Notes: generated by a model from the letters alone, not told the origin. 10,856 bases of DNA from an uncultured Erysipelotrichaceae bacterium (GCA_902797275.1 CADBSI010000014.1:1-10856), one strand, 5' to 3'. Shown: positions 1 through 5,621, numbered from the stretch's first letter. Numbers and translations: made by a program.

Positions 1-1
1 A

Positions 2-109
2 GCCGTTGGTTTGGATCTTGGTCAAATTAAAACTGGTTCTATGTCAAGAACAGATAGAATTTGTAAATATAATCAATTAATGCGTATAGAAGAAGAACTA
101 ACTAAATAA
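2..109 (+). CDS. eno: Enolase, C-terminal fragment (5' end outside window)
   Basis: Reading from base 2 gives 35 codons ending in TAA at 107-109. The peptide contains GQIKTGSMSRTDRI, then KYNQLMRIEEEL, the very conserved C-terminal signature of enolase, which interconverts 2-phosphoglycerate and phosphoenolpyruvate in cytoplasmic glycolysis. Enolases are about 430 residues long, so roughly 92% of the gene lies upstream of the window. The family match rests on this terminal motif alone, but the motif is highly diagnostic. A cysteine (ICKYNQ) sits where alanine is commonest. The gene is followed by a 222-base spacer with a strong hairpin terminator, so it is probably the last gene of its transcript. 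Confidence 0.93.
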   Translation, partial: AVGLDLGQIKTGSMSRTDRICKYNQLMRIEEELTK

Positions 110-161
110 TTTTTCAAAAAATTAAGAAATAAAATATAAAAAATTAAAACAAATAATTATA

Positions 162-231
162 AAAAAGTAGATATCTAAATAAAACTCATAAGTTAATAAA
201 AATGAGATTATATTTAAAGTATCTATTTTTT
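162..231 (+). terminator. Long hairpin with U-tract downstream of eno
   Basis: The outer arms 162-173 and 220-231 pair over 12 positions with one G-U. Inner arms 176-181/211-216 (TAAATA/TATTTA) and 185-189/202-206 (CTCAT/ATGAG) extend the stem, and the outer 3' arm ends in six T residues (226-231). This looks like a rho-independent terminator for the eno transcript. It is A/T-rich, so stability comes from length. No gene is visible in the rest of the 110-331 spacer apart from the next promoter and three copies of TTTACTTT. Confidence 0.65.
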
Positions 232-283
232 ACTTTATGTTAAAAAATGTTTTTTACTTTTACTTTTTAAATAATTATTTTTA

Positions 284-312
284 TTTACTTTTATTAGTAA
301 ATTTGCTAAAAT
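284..312 (+). promoter_or_regulatory. Sigma-A-type promoter for the nuclease gene
   Basis: The -35-like box is TTTACT (284-289), followed by a 17-base spacer and the -10 box TAAAAT (307-312), preceded by TGC, the extended -10 signature. Transcription would start near 319, leaving a leader of about 13 bases before ATG 332. The Shine-Dalgarno is weak (AGGT at 325-328). Confidence 0.6.
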
Positions 313-331
313 TATAAAGAAAGTAGGTAGT

Positions 332-1102
332 ATGAAAAAGATATTAGTAAGTTTATTTATATTTATTATTAGTTTAAACGTATATGCATCAAGTGGTTCA
401 ATTAAACAAAGTTCGGTTATTAAATGTGATGGCATCTATTATGGAAGTCATTCTGATCATTGGCATATTGTAAAACTTGAAAATAATAAATATGTAATTA
501 AAGATAATAAAGAATTAAGTGCTCCAAGTTGTTATAAAGAACTTAAAAATGAAACTGAGAAAGTAAAATTATCTAAGTGTGTTGATGGTGATACAGCTAA
601 ATTTATAATGGAAGATGGTAGTGTTAAAACAGCAAGATTTTTAGCTATTGATACTCCTGAATCTGTTCATCCTAAAAAAGAGGTAGAAGCTTACGGAAAA
701 GAAGCTAGTGAATTTACTTGTAATTTATTAACAAATGCTAAATCTTTAAAAGTTGAATATGATAAAGCTAGTGAAAAAACTGATAAATATGGACGTATTT
801 TAGTTTGGGTATATGCTGATGATAAATTAGTTCAGGAAACGCTTTTAGAAGAAGGTTATGCTAAAGTTGCTTATTTATATGCAAGTTATGAATATACTGA
901 TCATTTAAAAAGTGTTGAAAGTATAGCTAAATCTAAGAAATTACGAATTTGGAGTGATGAAAATGTATCTAATAATTTAAGTAGTACTGATACTAATGAT
1001 AACACTGATACTACTAACGATAGTATATTAGATATAATAATTAAATTTATTGAAGATTTTCTTACTAATTTATTTAAAAAAATAGTAAACTTAATCGGTT
1101 AA
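332..1102 (+). CDS. nuc: Secreted staphylococcal-type thermonuclease
   Basis: This 256-residue protein is a calcium-dependent phosphodiesterase of the SNase family, predicted to act outside the cell on DNA and RNA. Residues 1-20 form a signal peptide (lysines, hydrophobic core, VYAS). The SNase domain spans about 78-210 and closely follows Staphylococcus aureus nuclease: VDGDT (D87), RFLAIDTPE (R102, D107, T108, E110 matching R35, D40, T41, E43) and TDKYGR (R155 matching R87). All catalytic residues are present. Residues 32-67 form an extra module with paired cysteines (C32, C67) and a histidine cluster (H40, H43, H45). A Ser/Thr/Asn/Asp linker (213-231) leads to an amphipathic tail (232-256) of Ile, Leu and Phe with lysines, which could bind membrane. 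It has its own promoter and only a weak downstream hairpin. The SNase call is very secure; the roles of the extra module and tail are unknown. Confidence 0.93.
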   Translation: MKKILVSLFIFIISLNVYASSGSIKQSSVIKCDGIYYGSHSDHWHIVKLENNKYVIKDNKELSAPSCYKELKNETEKVKLSKCVDGDTAKFIMEDGSVKTARFLAIDTPESVHPKKEVEAYGKEASEFTCNLLTNAKSLKVEYDKASEKTDKYGRILVWVYADDKLVQETLLEEGYAKVAYLYASYEYTDHLKSVESIAKSKKLRIWSDENVSNNLSSTDTNDNTDTTNDSILDIIIKFIEDFLTNLFKKIVNLIG

Positions 1103-1124
1103 AAATTTAAATTAAGTAAATTTT
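1102..1124 (+). terminator. Weak A/T-only hairpin after the nuclease gene
   Basis: Arms 1102-1109 and 1117-1124 (AAAATTTA/TAAATTTT) form an 8-bp stem with a 7-base loop. The T-run is part of the stem and no free U-tract follows, so termination would be inefficient. It overlaps the stop codon of the nuclease gene. Confidence 0.25.
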
Positions 1125-1134
1125 ATGTCTAAAG

Positions 1135-1163
1135 TTGTTATTTAAGAAAAAAAATGATATAAT
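1135..1163 (+). promoter_or_regulatory. Strong sigma-A-type promoter for the thioredoxin/PH pair
   Basis: The -35 box is TTGTTA (1135-1140), then exactly 17 bases, then a perfect -10 TATAAT (1158-1163) preceded by TGA (extended -10). Transcription would start near 1170, immediately before the Shine-Dalgarno. A longer reading frame could start at the TTG at 1135, but that TTG is the -35 box, which rules it out as the translation start. Confidence 0.8.
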
Positions 1164-1170
1164 TTTTTGT

Positions 1171-1177
1171 AGAGGTG
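1171..1177 (+). promoter_or_regulatory. Ribosome binding site that fixes the start at 1183
   Basis: AGAGGTG at 1171-1177 lies five bases upstream of ATG 1183. It is the only good Shine-Dalgarno in this region and sits just after the predicted transcription start. Confidence 0.8.
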
Positions 1178-1182
1178 AAAGA

Positions 1183-1698
1183 ATGGAAAAGAAAAAAGAT
1201 GATAATATTCAAATTAATATTAGCAAGAAGAATTTAATAATAGCTATAGTTTCAGTTGTTTTAGTTGGAGGACTTATATTTCTAGCATCATATGCTTCTA
1301 ATAGTTATGGAAGTGGCAAGAATGCTTATAAGTTTACTGATATAACAATTGATGAGTATTTAGAATTAATGAAAAATGAAGAAAAACAAATAGTTTATCT
1401 ATCTAAAATTGGATGTCCTTGGTGTGAAAAAGAAAATCCAATTATAAAAAAATTAGGAACTGAATATAATTTAAAAATTTATCATTTAGATGCTACAAAC
1501 TTTTTTGATAATGCTACAAATCAATACACAGAAGATGGTATGAAACTTATTAATTCTCATGAATTATATAGTGAAGGTTATGGTACTCCTAATACATTAA
1601 TTGTACAAAATGGTGATATTGTTGATTATATAGATCATTATGCAGAAGAAAAGGACTTGCTTGAGTTATTTAAAAATAATGGGTTTATAAATGAGTAG
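1183..1698 (+). CDS. Membrane-anchored thioredoxin-like protein (CPWC)
   Basis: Starting at ATG 1183, the protein has 171 residues. Residues 1-16 are charged and cytoplasmic, 17-37 form one membrane helix, and the remainder is a thioredoxin-fold domain outside the membrane. The redox motif is C78-P-W-C81, and the cis-proline loop is G-T-P136-N-T, both expected in working thioredoxin folds. The domain resembles small thioredoxin-like proteins often annotated as bacteriocin transport accessory proteins, so a role in thiol-disulfide exchange on exported proteins is likely. The substrate is unknown. The start was chosen because the -35/-10 promoter and Shine-Dalgarno lie directly upstream; the 16 extra codons back to TTG 1135 would be inside the promoter. 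It overlaps the next gene by 8 bases, so the two are co-transcribed and probably translationally coupled. Confidence 0.85.
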   Translation: MEKKKDDNIQINISKKNLIIAIVSVVLVGGLIFLASYASNSYGSGKNAYKFTDITIDEYLELMKNEEKQIVYLSKIGCPWCEKENPIIKKLGTEYNLKIYHLDATNFFDNATNQYTEDGMKLINSHELYSEGYGTPNTLIVQNGDIVDYIDHYAEEKDLLELFKNNGFINE

Positions 1699-2134
1699 TG
1701 TATATGAATTAGCGAAAAGATTTAAAAATAGATACTTTGGTACTATAGCTTTTCGCCTAAAAGCTCATGCAAGTGTTATAGAAGATCATTTAAATGAAGG
1801 AGAAAAAGTTTTATACGTTTTCTGTGGTCAAAAAGGTTTTTCTAATAAAGAAATTTTTTCTACTTGTGTTGTTGCTTTTACCAATGAAAGAATTTTAATA
1901 GCAACAAAAAGAGTTTTGTGGGGATATTTTTTAACTACGGTAACGCCTGAACTTTTCAATGATTTAAAAGTTCAATCAGGTATAATATTTGGACGAGTTC
2001 TTATTGATACAGCTAAAGAATTGATAACTGTGTCAAATCTTGGAAAAGGATCTTTAAGAGAAGTTGAAACAGCAATTTCAACTTATATGAATAAATATGG
2101 TTCTAAATTAAAAAAAACAGATGAAAAAAAATAG
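1691..2134 (+). CDS. Bacterial PH-domain-like protein (YokE-type)
   Basis: This is a soluble protein of 147 residues with no signal peptide or membrane helix. Residues 33-133 fit the bacterial pleckstrin-homology-like pattern: a GEKVLYV strand, a VVAFTNERILIAT strand pair, GYFLTTVTPEL, an ITVSNLGKG turn and a closing helix REVETAISTYMN. That order is typical of the bPH_3/YokE-like family, which usually has no assigned function. Residues 1-32 look helical, and the last ten residues are Lys-rich. It starts at ATG 1691 inside the end of the thioredoxin-like gene (8-base overlap) with only a weak Shine-Dalgarno, so it is likely translated by coupling. The shared transcript suggests a linked envelope role, but nothing in the sequence shows contact between the two proteins. 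The gene is followed at once by a bidirectional terminator. Confidence 0.72.
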   Translation: MSSVYELAKRFKNRYFGTIAFRLKAHASVIEDHLNEGEKVLYVFCGQKGFSNKEIFSTCVVAFTNERILIATKRVLWGYFLTTVTPELFNDLKVQSGIIFGRVLIDTAKELITVSNLGKGSLREVETAISTYMNKYGSKLKKTDEKK

Positions 2135-2161
2135 AGGTTAATGTTATATTAAACCTCTTTT
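2124..2161. terminator. Bidirectional terminator between convergent genes
   Basis: Arms 2133-2139 and 2152-2158 (AGAGGTT/AACCTCT) pair, with some further A/T pairing in the loop. On the plus strand the tail is only TTTT (2158-2161). On the minus strand the A-run at 2124-2131 becomes eight U residues directly after the stem, so it is stronger in that direction. This supports real minus-strand transcription of the gene at 2160-2378. Confidence 0.72.
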
Positions 2162-2378
2162 AAAATAGACTTCTCGATATTAAAAAAGTTAAAAACAATA
2201 CTTCAATAAATAAAATAAAACAATTTATTCTTGTAAAAGCAAGTAAAATAATAAATAATTGATATAAACATATTATTAAAATAATACTTGTTAATATATT
2301 ATAGAAAAAACTAGTTTTTCTTCTACTTCTACAAACATTACAGTAGCAAAACATTCCGTGATTTCTTTTTTTAAACAT
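2160..2378 (-). CDS. Small two-helix membrane protein with N-terminal CYCxxC
   Basis: This protein of 72 residues matches no family I recognise. The N-terminus is basic (KKR, RSRRK) and carries C11-Y-C13-x2-C16. Two hydrophobic segments follow (about 25-48 and 52-69), with C37 and C53 inside or near them. Three lines suggest it is real rather than an antisense artefact. GGTGAT (minus strand, at 2382-2387) is a well-placed Shine-Dalgarno three bases before the ATG at 2378. The U-rich side of the terminator at 2124-2161 fits this direction. The span is otherwise empty on the plus strand. No convincing promoter was found in the short gap to the divergent gene at 2467. The cysteine trio could bind a metal or be redox active, possibly alongside the convergent CPWC protein, but this is speculation. 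Confidence 0.6.
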   Translation of the reverse strand: MFKKRNHGMFCYCNVCRSRRKTSFFYNILTSIILIICLYQLFIILLAFTRINCFILFIEVLFLTFLISRSLF

Positions 2379-2419
2379 GTTATCACCATAATATTTTATG
2401 AAATTTAAGTTAAATGGTA

Positions 2420-2448
2420 TAGTTTTTTTTCTTTAAGTAGTATATAAT
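2420..2448 (+). promoter_or_regulatory. Probable promoter for the deacetylase-galE operon
   Basis: A perfect TATAAT lies at 2443-2448. With a 17-base spacer the -35 position (2420-2425, TAGTTT) is poor, so recognition would depend on the -10 box and the T-rich spacer. Transcription would start near 2455, just before the Shine-Dalgarno AAAGGA (2456-2461) and ATG 2467. Confidence 0.5.
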
Positions 2449-2466
2449 ATATTTGAAAGGATAGAT

Positions 2467-3678
2467 ATGAAAAAAATTGTTAGTTTATTAATTATTGTTT
2501 TATTTTTAGTATGTGGTTGTTCTTCAAATAAACTTAATGAACCAAAAGAAAAAATTAAAACAGATTTTAAAGGAATGTTGGTAGAAGATGTAGATAAGTA
2601 TGCTAAAGAACATGATTTAGTTATTACAAAGGTATATGAGTTTAGTGAGGAAATAAAAAAAGATATAGTAATTGAAAGTAATCTAGAAGCTAATAACTTA
2701 AGTATTAAAATATCTAAAGGAAGTATACCACTTGATCTTTATAAAGAAAAAAGTGTAAATGAACTTGGTAAAGTTCCTATTATGATGTATCATGGTATTA
2801 GAAAAAAAAATAGTACATCAACAGGAACTATTGGTGGTAATGTTGATAGAGATGGATATAATAGAACACCTGATGCTTTTAGAGAAGACTTAGAGTTTTA
2901 TTATAAAAATGGTTATCGAATGATAAGATTAAATGATTATATAAATGATTTTATTGATGTAGAACTTGGTTATAGTCCTATTATTTTAACTTTTGATGAT
3001 GGTAATGCTGATAATTTTAAAGTAATAGGAAAAAATGATGATGGTTCTTTAAAATTTGATCCGGATTCTGCTATTGGTATTCTTGAAAGCTTTAAAGAAA
3101 AATATCCTGATTTTAAGATAACTGCTACTTTCTTTTTAACGGGTGCTTTATGTAATCAACCTGATTATAATGAAGAAATTATTAAATGGTTAGTTGAAAA
3201 TGGATATGATGTTGGAAACCACACGAAAACTCATTTAGATATTAAAAAATCAAGTGGAGAAAGAGTTCAAAAAGAAATAGCTTATGTTTATGATGAATTA
3301 GAAAAAATTATTCCTGATAAATATGTTAAAATAATTGCTCTTCCTTTTGGAAGTCCTTATAAAAAAACACATGAAAATTATAAATATGTTTTAGAAACTA
3401 ATTATAATGATAAAACATATAAAACTGATGCCGCTCTTCGAGTAGGATGGGAACCTGAAGTATCACCATTTTCTAAATATTATGATAAAACATTCTTAAA
3501 AAGATGTAGAGCTTATGATAATAATTCTAAAGAATTTGATATAGCTATGGTATTTAATATGCTAAAGAAAAGCCGTTTTATTTCTGATGGAGAACCAGAT
3601 TTTATTACCATTTTAGAAAGTGATAAAGATAAAATTAAAGAAACAGATAAAAAAATAATTACTTTAAAGGAGGATTAA
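2467..3678 (+). CDS. Lipoprotein polysaccharide deacetylase (NodB domain)
   Basis: A 403-residue lipoprotein. The lipobox V15-C-G-C18 follows a hydrophobic signal, so C18 would be lipidated and the enzyme held outside the membrane. Residues 33-85 look like one PASTA-type domain (D-F-K-G-x-x-V-E-D-V, E-E-I-K-K-D, ISKGS), which in other proteins binds wall material. The catalytic domain from about 102 has VPIMMYHGI, then TFDDG (175-179; D177 base, D178 metal ligand) and NHTKTH (metal ligands H252, H256). These fit carbohydrate esterase family 4, which removes acetyl groups from wall or other N-acetylated polysaccharides. Motif 3 is ALPFGSPY (291-298) without the usual arginine, and I see no clear late histidine of motif 5 (TILESDK instead). 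Activity is likely but the mechanism may vary. The stop overlaps the galE start by one base. Confidence 0.88.
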   Translation: MKKIVSLLIIVLFLVCGCSSNKLNEPKEKIKTDFKGMLVEDVDKYAKEHDLVITKVYEFSEEIKKDIVIESNLEANNLSIKISKGSIPLDLYKEKSVNELGKVPIMMYHGIRKKNSTSTGTIGGNVDRDGYNRTPDAFREDLEFYYKNGYRMIRLNDYINDFIDVELGYSPIILTFDDGNADNFKVIGKNDDGSLKFDPDSAIGILESFKEKYPDFKITATFFLTGALCNQPDYNEEIIKWLVENGYDVGNHTKTHLDIKKSSGERVQKEIAYVYDELEKIIPDKYVKIIALPFGSPYKKTHENYKYVLETNYNDKTYKTDAALRVGWEPEVSPFSKYYDKTFLKRCRAYDNNSKEFDIAMVFNMLKKSRFISDGEPDFITILESDKDKIKETDKKIITLKED

Positions 3679-4676
3679 TGAAAGTACTTATTACAGGTGG
3701 TTGTGGTTATATTGGATCACATACAGCCGTTAGATTATTAGAAAGTGGAGAAGAAGTTGTAATAATAGATAACTTGATAAATTCTAAAATAGATGTTTTA
3801 GATAAAATTAAAGAAATTACTGGTAAAAATATAACTTTTTATCAAGAAGATTTATGTAATTTAGAAGAATTAAGAAAAATATTTAAAAAAGAAAAATTTG
3901 ATGCTGTTATTCATTTTGCTGGTTTAAAAGCAGTAGGAGAAAGTGTAGAAATACCACTTCGCTATTATCAAAATAACTTAGTTTCAACTATGAATATATT
4001 ATCTTGTATGCAAGAATTTAATGTTTTAAAATTAGTGTTTTCTTCTAGTGCAACAGTATATGGAAGTCCTAAAAGTTTACCTATTTTAGAAGATTTTCCT
4101 CTATCAACAACTAATCCTTATGGAACAACTAAACTTATGATAGAACAAATTTTAACTGATGTTTATAAAGCTAATAATAAATTAGATATTACTATTCTAA
4201 GATATTTTAATCCAATAGGTGCTCATAAATCAGGATTACTTGGAGAAGATCCTAATGGAATTCCTAATAATCTAATGCCTTATATCGTTAAAGTTGCAAC
4301 TAAGCAACTACCAGTTTTAAATATATTTGGAAGTGATTATGATACTATTGATGGTACAGGAGTTCGTGATTATATACATGTTATGGATTTAGCAGAAGGA
4401 CATATCTTAGCTTTAAAAAATAAGAAAAAAGGTTTGAAAATCTATAATTTAGGTACGGGAAAGGGAACTAGTGTTTTAGAACTTGTTAATATGTTTTCTA
4501 AAATAAATAATGTTAAAGTTAACTATAAAATAGTTGATAGACGTCCTGGTGATATTGCTTCTTGCTATGCTTCAAGTTTAAAAGCAAATAAAGAACTTGG
4601 TTTTACTTGTAAATATACTTTAGAAGATATGTGTAAAGATAGTTATAATTTTGTTAAAAAAAATTCTAATCTATAA
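3678..4676 (+). CDS. galE: UDP-glucose 4-epimerase
   Basis: A 332-residue protein of the extended short-chain dehydrogenase family, full length for GalE. It interconverts UDP-glucose and UDP-galactose (sometimes the N-acetyl forms) using bound NAD, in the cytoplasm. Visible motifs are the Rossmann loop G7-G-C-G-Y-I-G13, the acidic D31-N32 after the second strand, SSSATVYG (S124), the catalytic pair Y148-x3-K152 (NPYGTTK), RYFNPIGAH, and GVRDYIHVMDLA near 228-239. ATG 3678 overlaps the TAA of the deacetylase gene in TAATG, with a near-perfect Shine-Dalgarno AAAGGAGG at 3666-3673. The tight coupling suggests UDP-galactose or UDP-GalNAc supply for an envelope polysaccharide. Its last 11 bases overlap the 3' end of the convergent minus-strand gene. 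Confidence 0.97.
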   Translation: MKVLITGGCGYIGSHTAVRLLESGEEVVIIDNLINSKIDVLDKIKEITGKNITFYQEDLCNLEELRKIFKKEKFDAVIHFAGLKAVGESVEIPLRYYQNNLVSTMNILSCMQEFNVLKLVFSSSATVYGSPKSLPILEDFPLSTTNPYGTTKLMIEQILTDVYKANNKLDITILRYFNPIGAHKSGLLGEDPNGIPNNLMPYIVKVATKQLPVLNIFGSDYDTIDGTGVRDYIHVMDLAEGHILALKNKKKGLKIYNLGTGKGTSVLELVNMFSKINNVKVNYKIVDRRPGDIASCYASSLKANKELGFTCKYTLEDMCKDSYNFVKKNSNL

Positions 4677-4698
4677 AAAATGTAGGTAAATTAGAATT
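4656..4698 (-). terminator. Terminator for the minus-strand YqfQ-like gene, inside galE's end
   Basis: Arms 4662-4670 and 4690-4698 (AATTCTAAT/ATTAGAATT) form a perfect 9-bp stem. Read on the minus strand, the A-run at 4656-4663 gives a run of U residues overlapping the end of the stem. On the plus strand the tail is only CTTTT. The 5' plus-strand arm encodes the last residues of GalE. Confidence 0.6.
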
Positions 4699-5004
4699 CT
4701 TTTCGGTAGAAGTTTTAGTTAGAACTTCTTCTTTTTTTATATCATTATTATCATTTTCATTGAAAGCAGACATAATATGACCAAAACTTCTTATATTTTG
4801 CCAAACTGGTTTTATTTGATAATAAACTGGAATTGCTTGATTGATAACATTTAAAGTCTTTTGAGTATTAGTTAAAAGAGCACCCCATTTAATATTAGTA
4901 AGGGATTTAAATAAGCTTGGCTTTACAGTATTTGATATTCCTCCATAAATAGGATTAGCTGCTTGATTTATGAATGGATAAAAATTATATGGATTATTAT
5001 ACAT
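4666..5004 (-). CDS. YqfQ/VrrA-like protein
   Basis: From ATG 5004 the protein has 112 residues. The N-terminus (1-30) is rich in Asn, Tyr and Pro (MYNNPYNFYPF). The core (35-80) reads SLTNIKW, NTQKTLNVINQAIPVYYQ, IKPVWQNIRS, which resembles the conserved block of the Bacillus YqfQ/VrrA family, where a 'TQK-LNV-NQAIP-...-P-..N' pattern precedes a low-complexity tail. That family occurs in spore formers and its function is poorly known. The tail (81-112) is hydrophilic (Asn, Asp, Lys, Glu, Thr). A reading frame two codons longer begins at GTG 5010, but that GTG is part of the Shine-Dalgarno AGAGGTG (5008-5014), so ATG 5004 is preferred. It has its own promoter divergent from the 5089 operon and ends overlapping galE by 11 bases. 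The family call is moderate and made from memory of the motif. Confidence 0.7.
   Translation of the reverse strand: MYNNPYNFYPFINQAANPIYGGISNTVKPSLFKSLTNIKWGALLTNTQKTLNVINQAIPVYYQIKPVWQNIRSFGHIMSAFNENDNNDIKKEEVLTKTSTEKNSNLPTFFID
4708..4738 (+). terminator. Terminator for galE, inside the antisense YqfQ-like gene
   Basis: Arms 4708-4714 and 4723-4729 (AGAAGTT/AACTTCT) form a 7-bp stem with an 8-base loop, followed by TTCTTTTTTT (4729-4738). This is a typical rho-independent terminator on the plus strand, 32 bases after the galE stop. It lies within codons for the Lys/Glu/Thr-rich tail of the minus-strand protein. Confidence 0.68.
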
Positions 5005-5019
5005 AGACACCTCTATAAC

Positions 5020-5048
5020 ATTATATGAAAAGTAGAAAAAAGTGTTTA
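5020..5048 (-). promoter_or_regulatory. Minus-strand promoter for the YqfQ-like gene
   Basis: On the minus strand, TATAAT (plus 5020-5025) lies 17 bases after TAAACA (plus 5043-5048), a four-of-six match to TTGACA. The -10 box ends 15 bases before ATG 5004, so the leader is very short. The -35 position overlaps that of the divergent plus-strand promoter. Confidence 0.65.
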
Positions 5049-5073
5049 TTATTTTGAAAAAATATTATATAAT
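5045..5073 (+). promoter_or_regulatory. Plus-strand promoter for the TrbC-like/NlpC/truB operon
   Basis: TATAAT at 5068-5073 is preceded by a 17-base spacer and a weak -35, TTTATT (5045-5050). Transcription would start near 5080, where the Shine-Dalgarno GGTGAT (5080-5085) already begins, giving a leader of about 9 bases. An alternative TTGAAA at 5054-5059 is too close to the -10 to serve as its -35. Confidence 0.55.
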
Positions 5074-5088
5074 AATTTTGGTGATGTT

Positions 5089-5619
5089 ATGCAAGTATTA
5101 GATTTTTTTATATGTGATACAAAAGGATTTTTACAAGTAATGAATTTAATTAAGGTATTACTTAATATTATAAGATTTGTTGTTCCAATTATTCTTATTG
5201 TTATGTTAGTATTAGATTTATTGAAAAATGTTATTAATCCTAATGAAAAAGAAGGAATGAAAAAAATATATACTAGAGTATTATCAGCAGTTATTGTTTT
5301 TTTGATACCAACTTTAGTTAATTTAGTAATGTCTTTTATTAATAATGTTAATAGTACTAATTATGATTATAGTATATCTAATTGTTATACTAATGCAAAT
5401 AGTAGTTGTATTCAAAGAATTGATAATTATTTAAACTGTAATGATATTTCTGAAAGTTCAAGAAGTAATTGTATGAAATTTAGACAATGTAATGATTATA
5501 AACTCTCTAATAATTGTAGTATTGCAACAGTTTTAAATAATGTTGATTGTAAAAATTATAATGAAAATGTTTCATATTCTGTTTATTTTTCTAGTAATTA
5601 CACTTATACAGGGAGGTAA
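5089..5619 (+). CDS. TrbC/VirB2-like membrane protein with cysteine-rich tail
   Basis: A 176-residue protein. Residues 20-45 and 63-84 are hydrophobic helices separated by a short charged loop (NPNEKEGMKKI), the two-helix layout of TrbC/VirB2 pilin-like proteins and also of some holin-like proteins. The positive loop predicts both ends outside the cell. The outer tail (85-176) is Asn/Ser/Tyr-rich and has seven cysteines (99, 107, 117, 128, 134, 143, 154). Another cysteine, C9, precedes the first helix. The membrane part aligns with that of the next gene at 34 of 65 positions (hand count over residues 20-84), so the pair arose by duplication. It opens a three-gene operon and ends 2 bases before the next start, which has a strong Shine-Dalgarno GGGAGGT inside the overlap region. 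No T4SS ATPase is visible nearby, so conjugation is not implied. Function is unknown. Confidence 0.72.
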   Translation: MQVLDFFICDTKGFLQVMNLIKVLLNIIRFVVPIILIVMLVLDLLKNVINPNEKEGMKKIYTRVLSAVIVFLIPTLVNLVMSFINNVNSTNYDYSISNCYTNANSSCIQRIDNYLNCNDISESSRSNCMKFRQCNDYKLSNNCSIATVLNNVDCKNYNENVSYSVYFSSNYTYTGR

Positions 5620-5621
5620 AA

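Noticed and set aside
241..256. Short A-run/T-run palindrome as an additional terminator.
   Set aside because: The loop would be only about two bases and the stem is pure A-T; it is more likely composition bias.
235..435. Minus-strand frame of 66 codons antisense to the nuclease start.
   Set aside because: It lies opposite a well-supported gene and its promoter, has no Shine-Dalgarno before the ATG at 435, and its sequence is low-complexity translation of the A/T-rich spacer.
1135..1182. Upstream extension of the thioredoxin-like gene to TTG 1135.
   Set aside because: These bases contain the -35 and -10 boxes and the Shine-Dalgarno for ATG 1183.
5005..5010. Two-codon extension of the YqfQ-like gene to GTG 5010.
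   Set aside because: The GTG is part of the Shine-Dalgarno AGAGGTG, which is properly placed for ATG 5004.
5054..5059. TTGAAA as the -35 box of the plus-strand promoter.
   Set aside because: It is only 8 bases from the TATAAT at 5068, too close for a sigma-A promoter.
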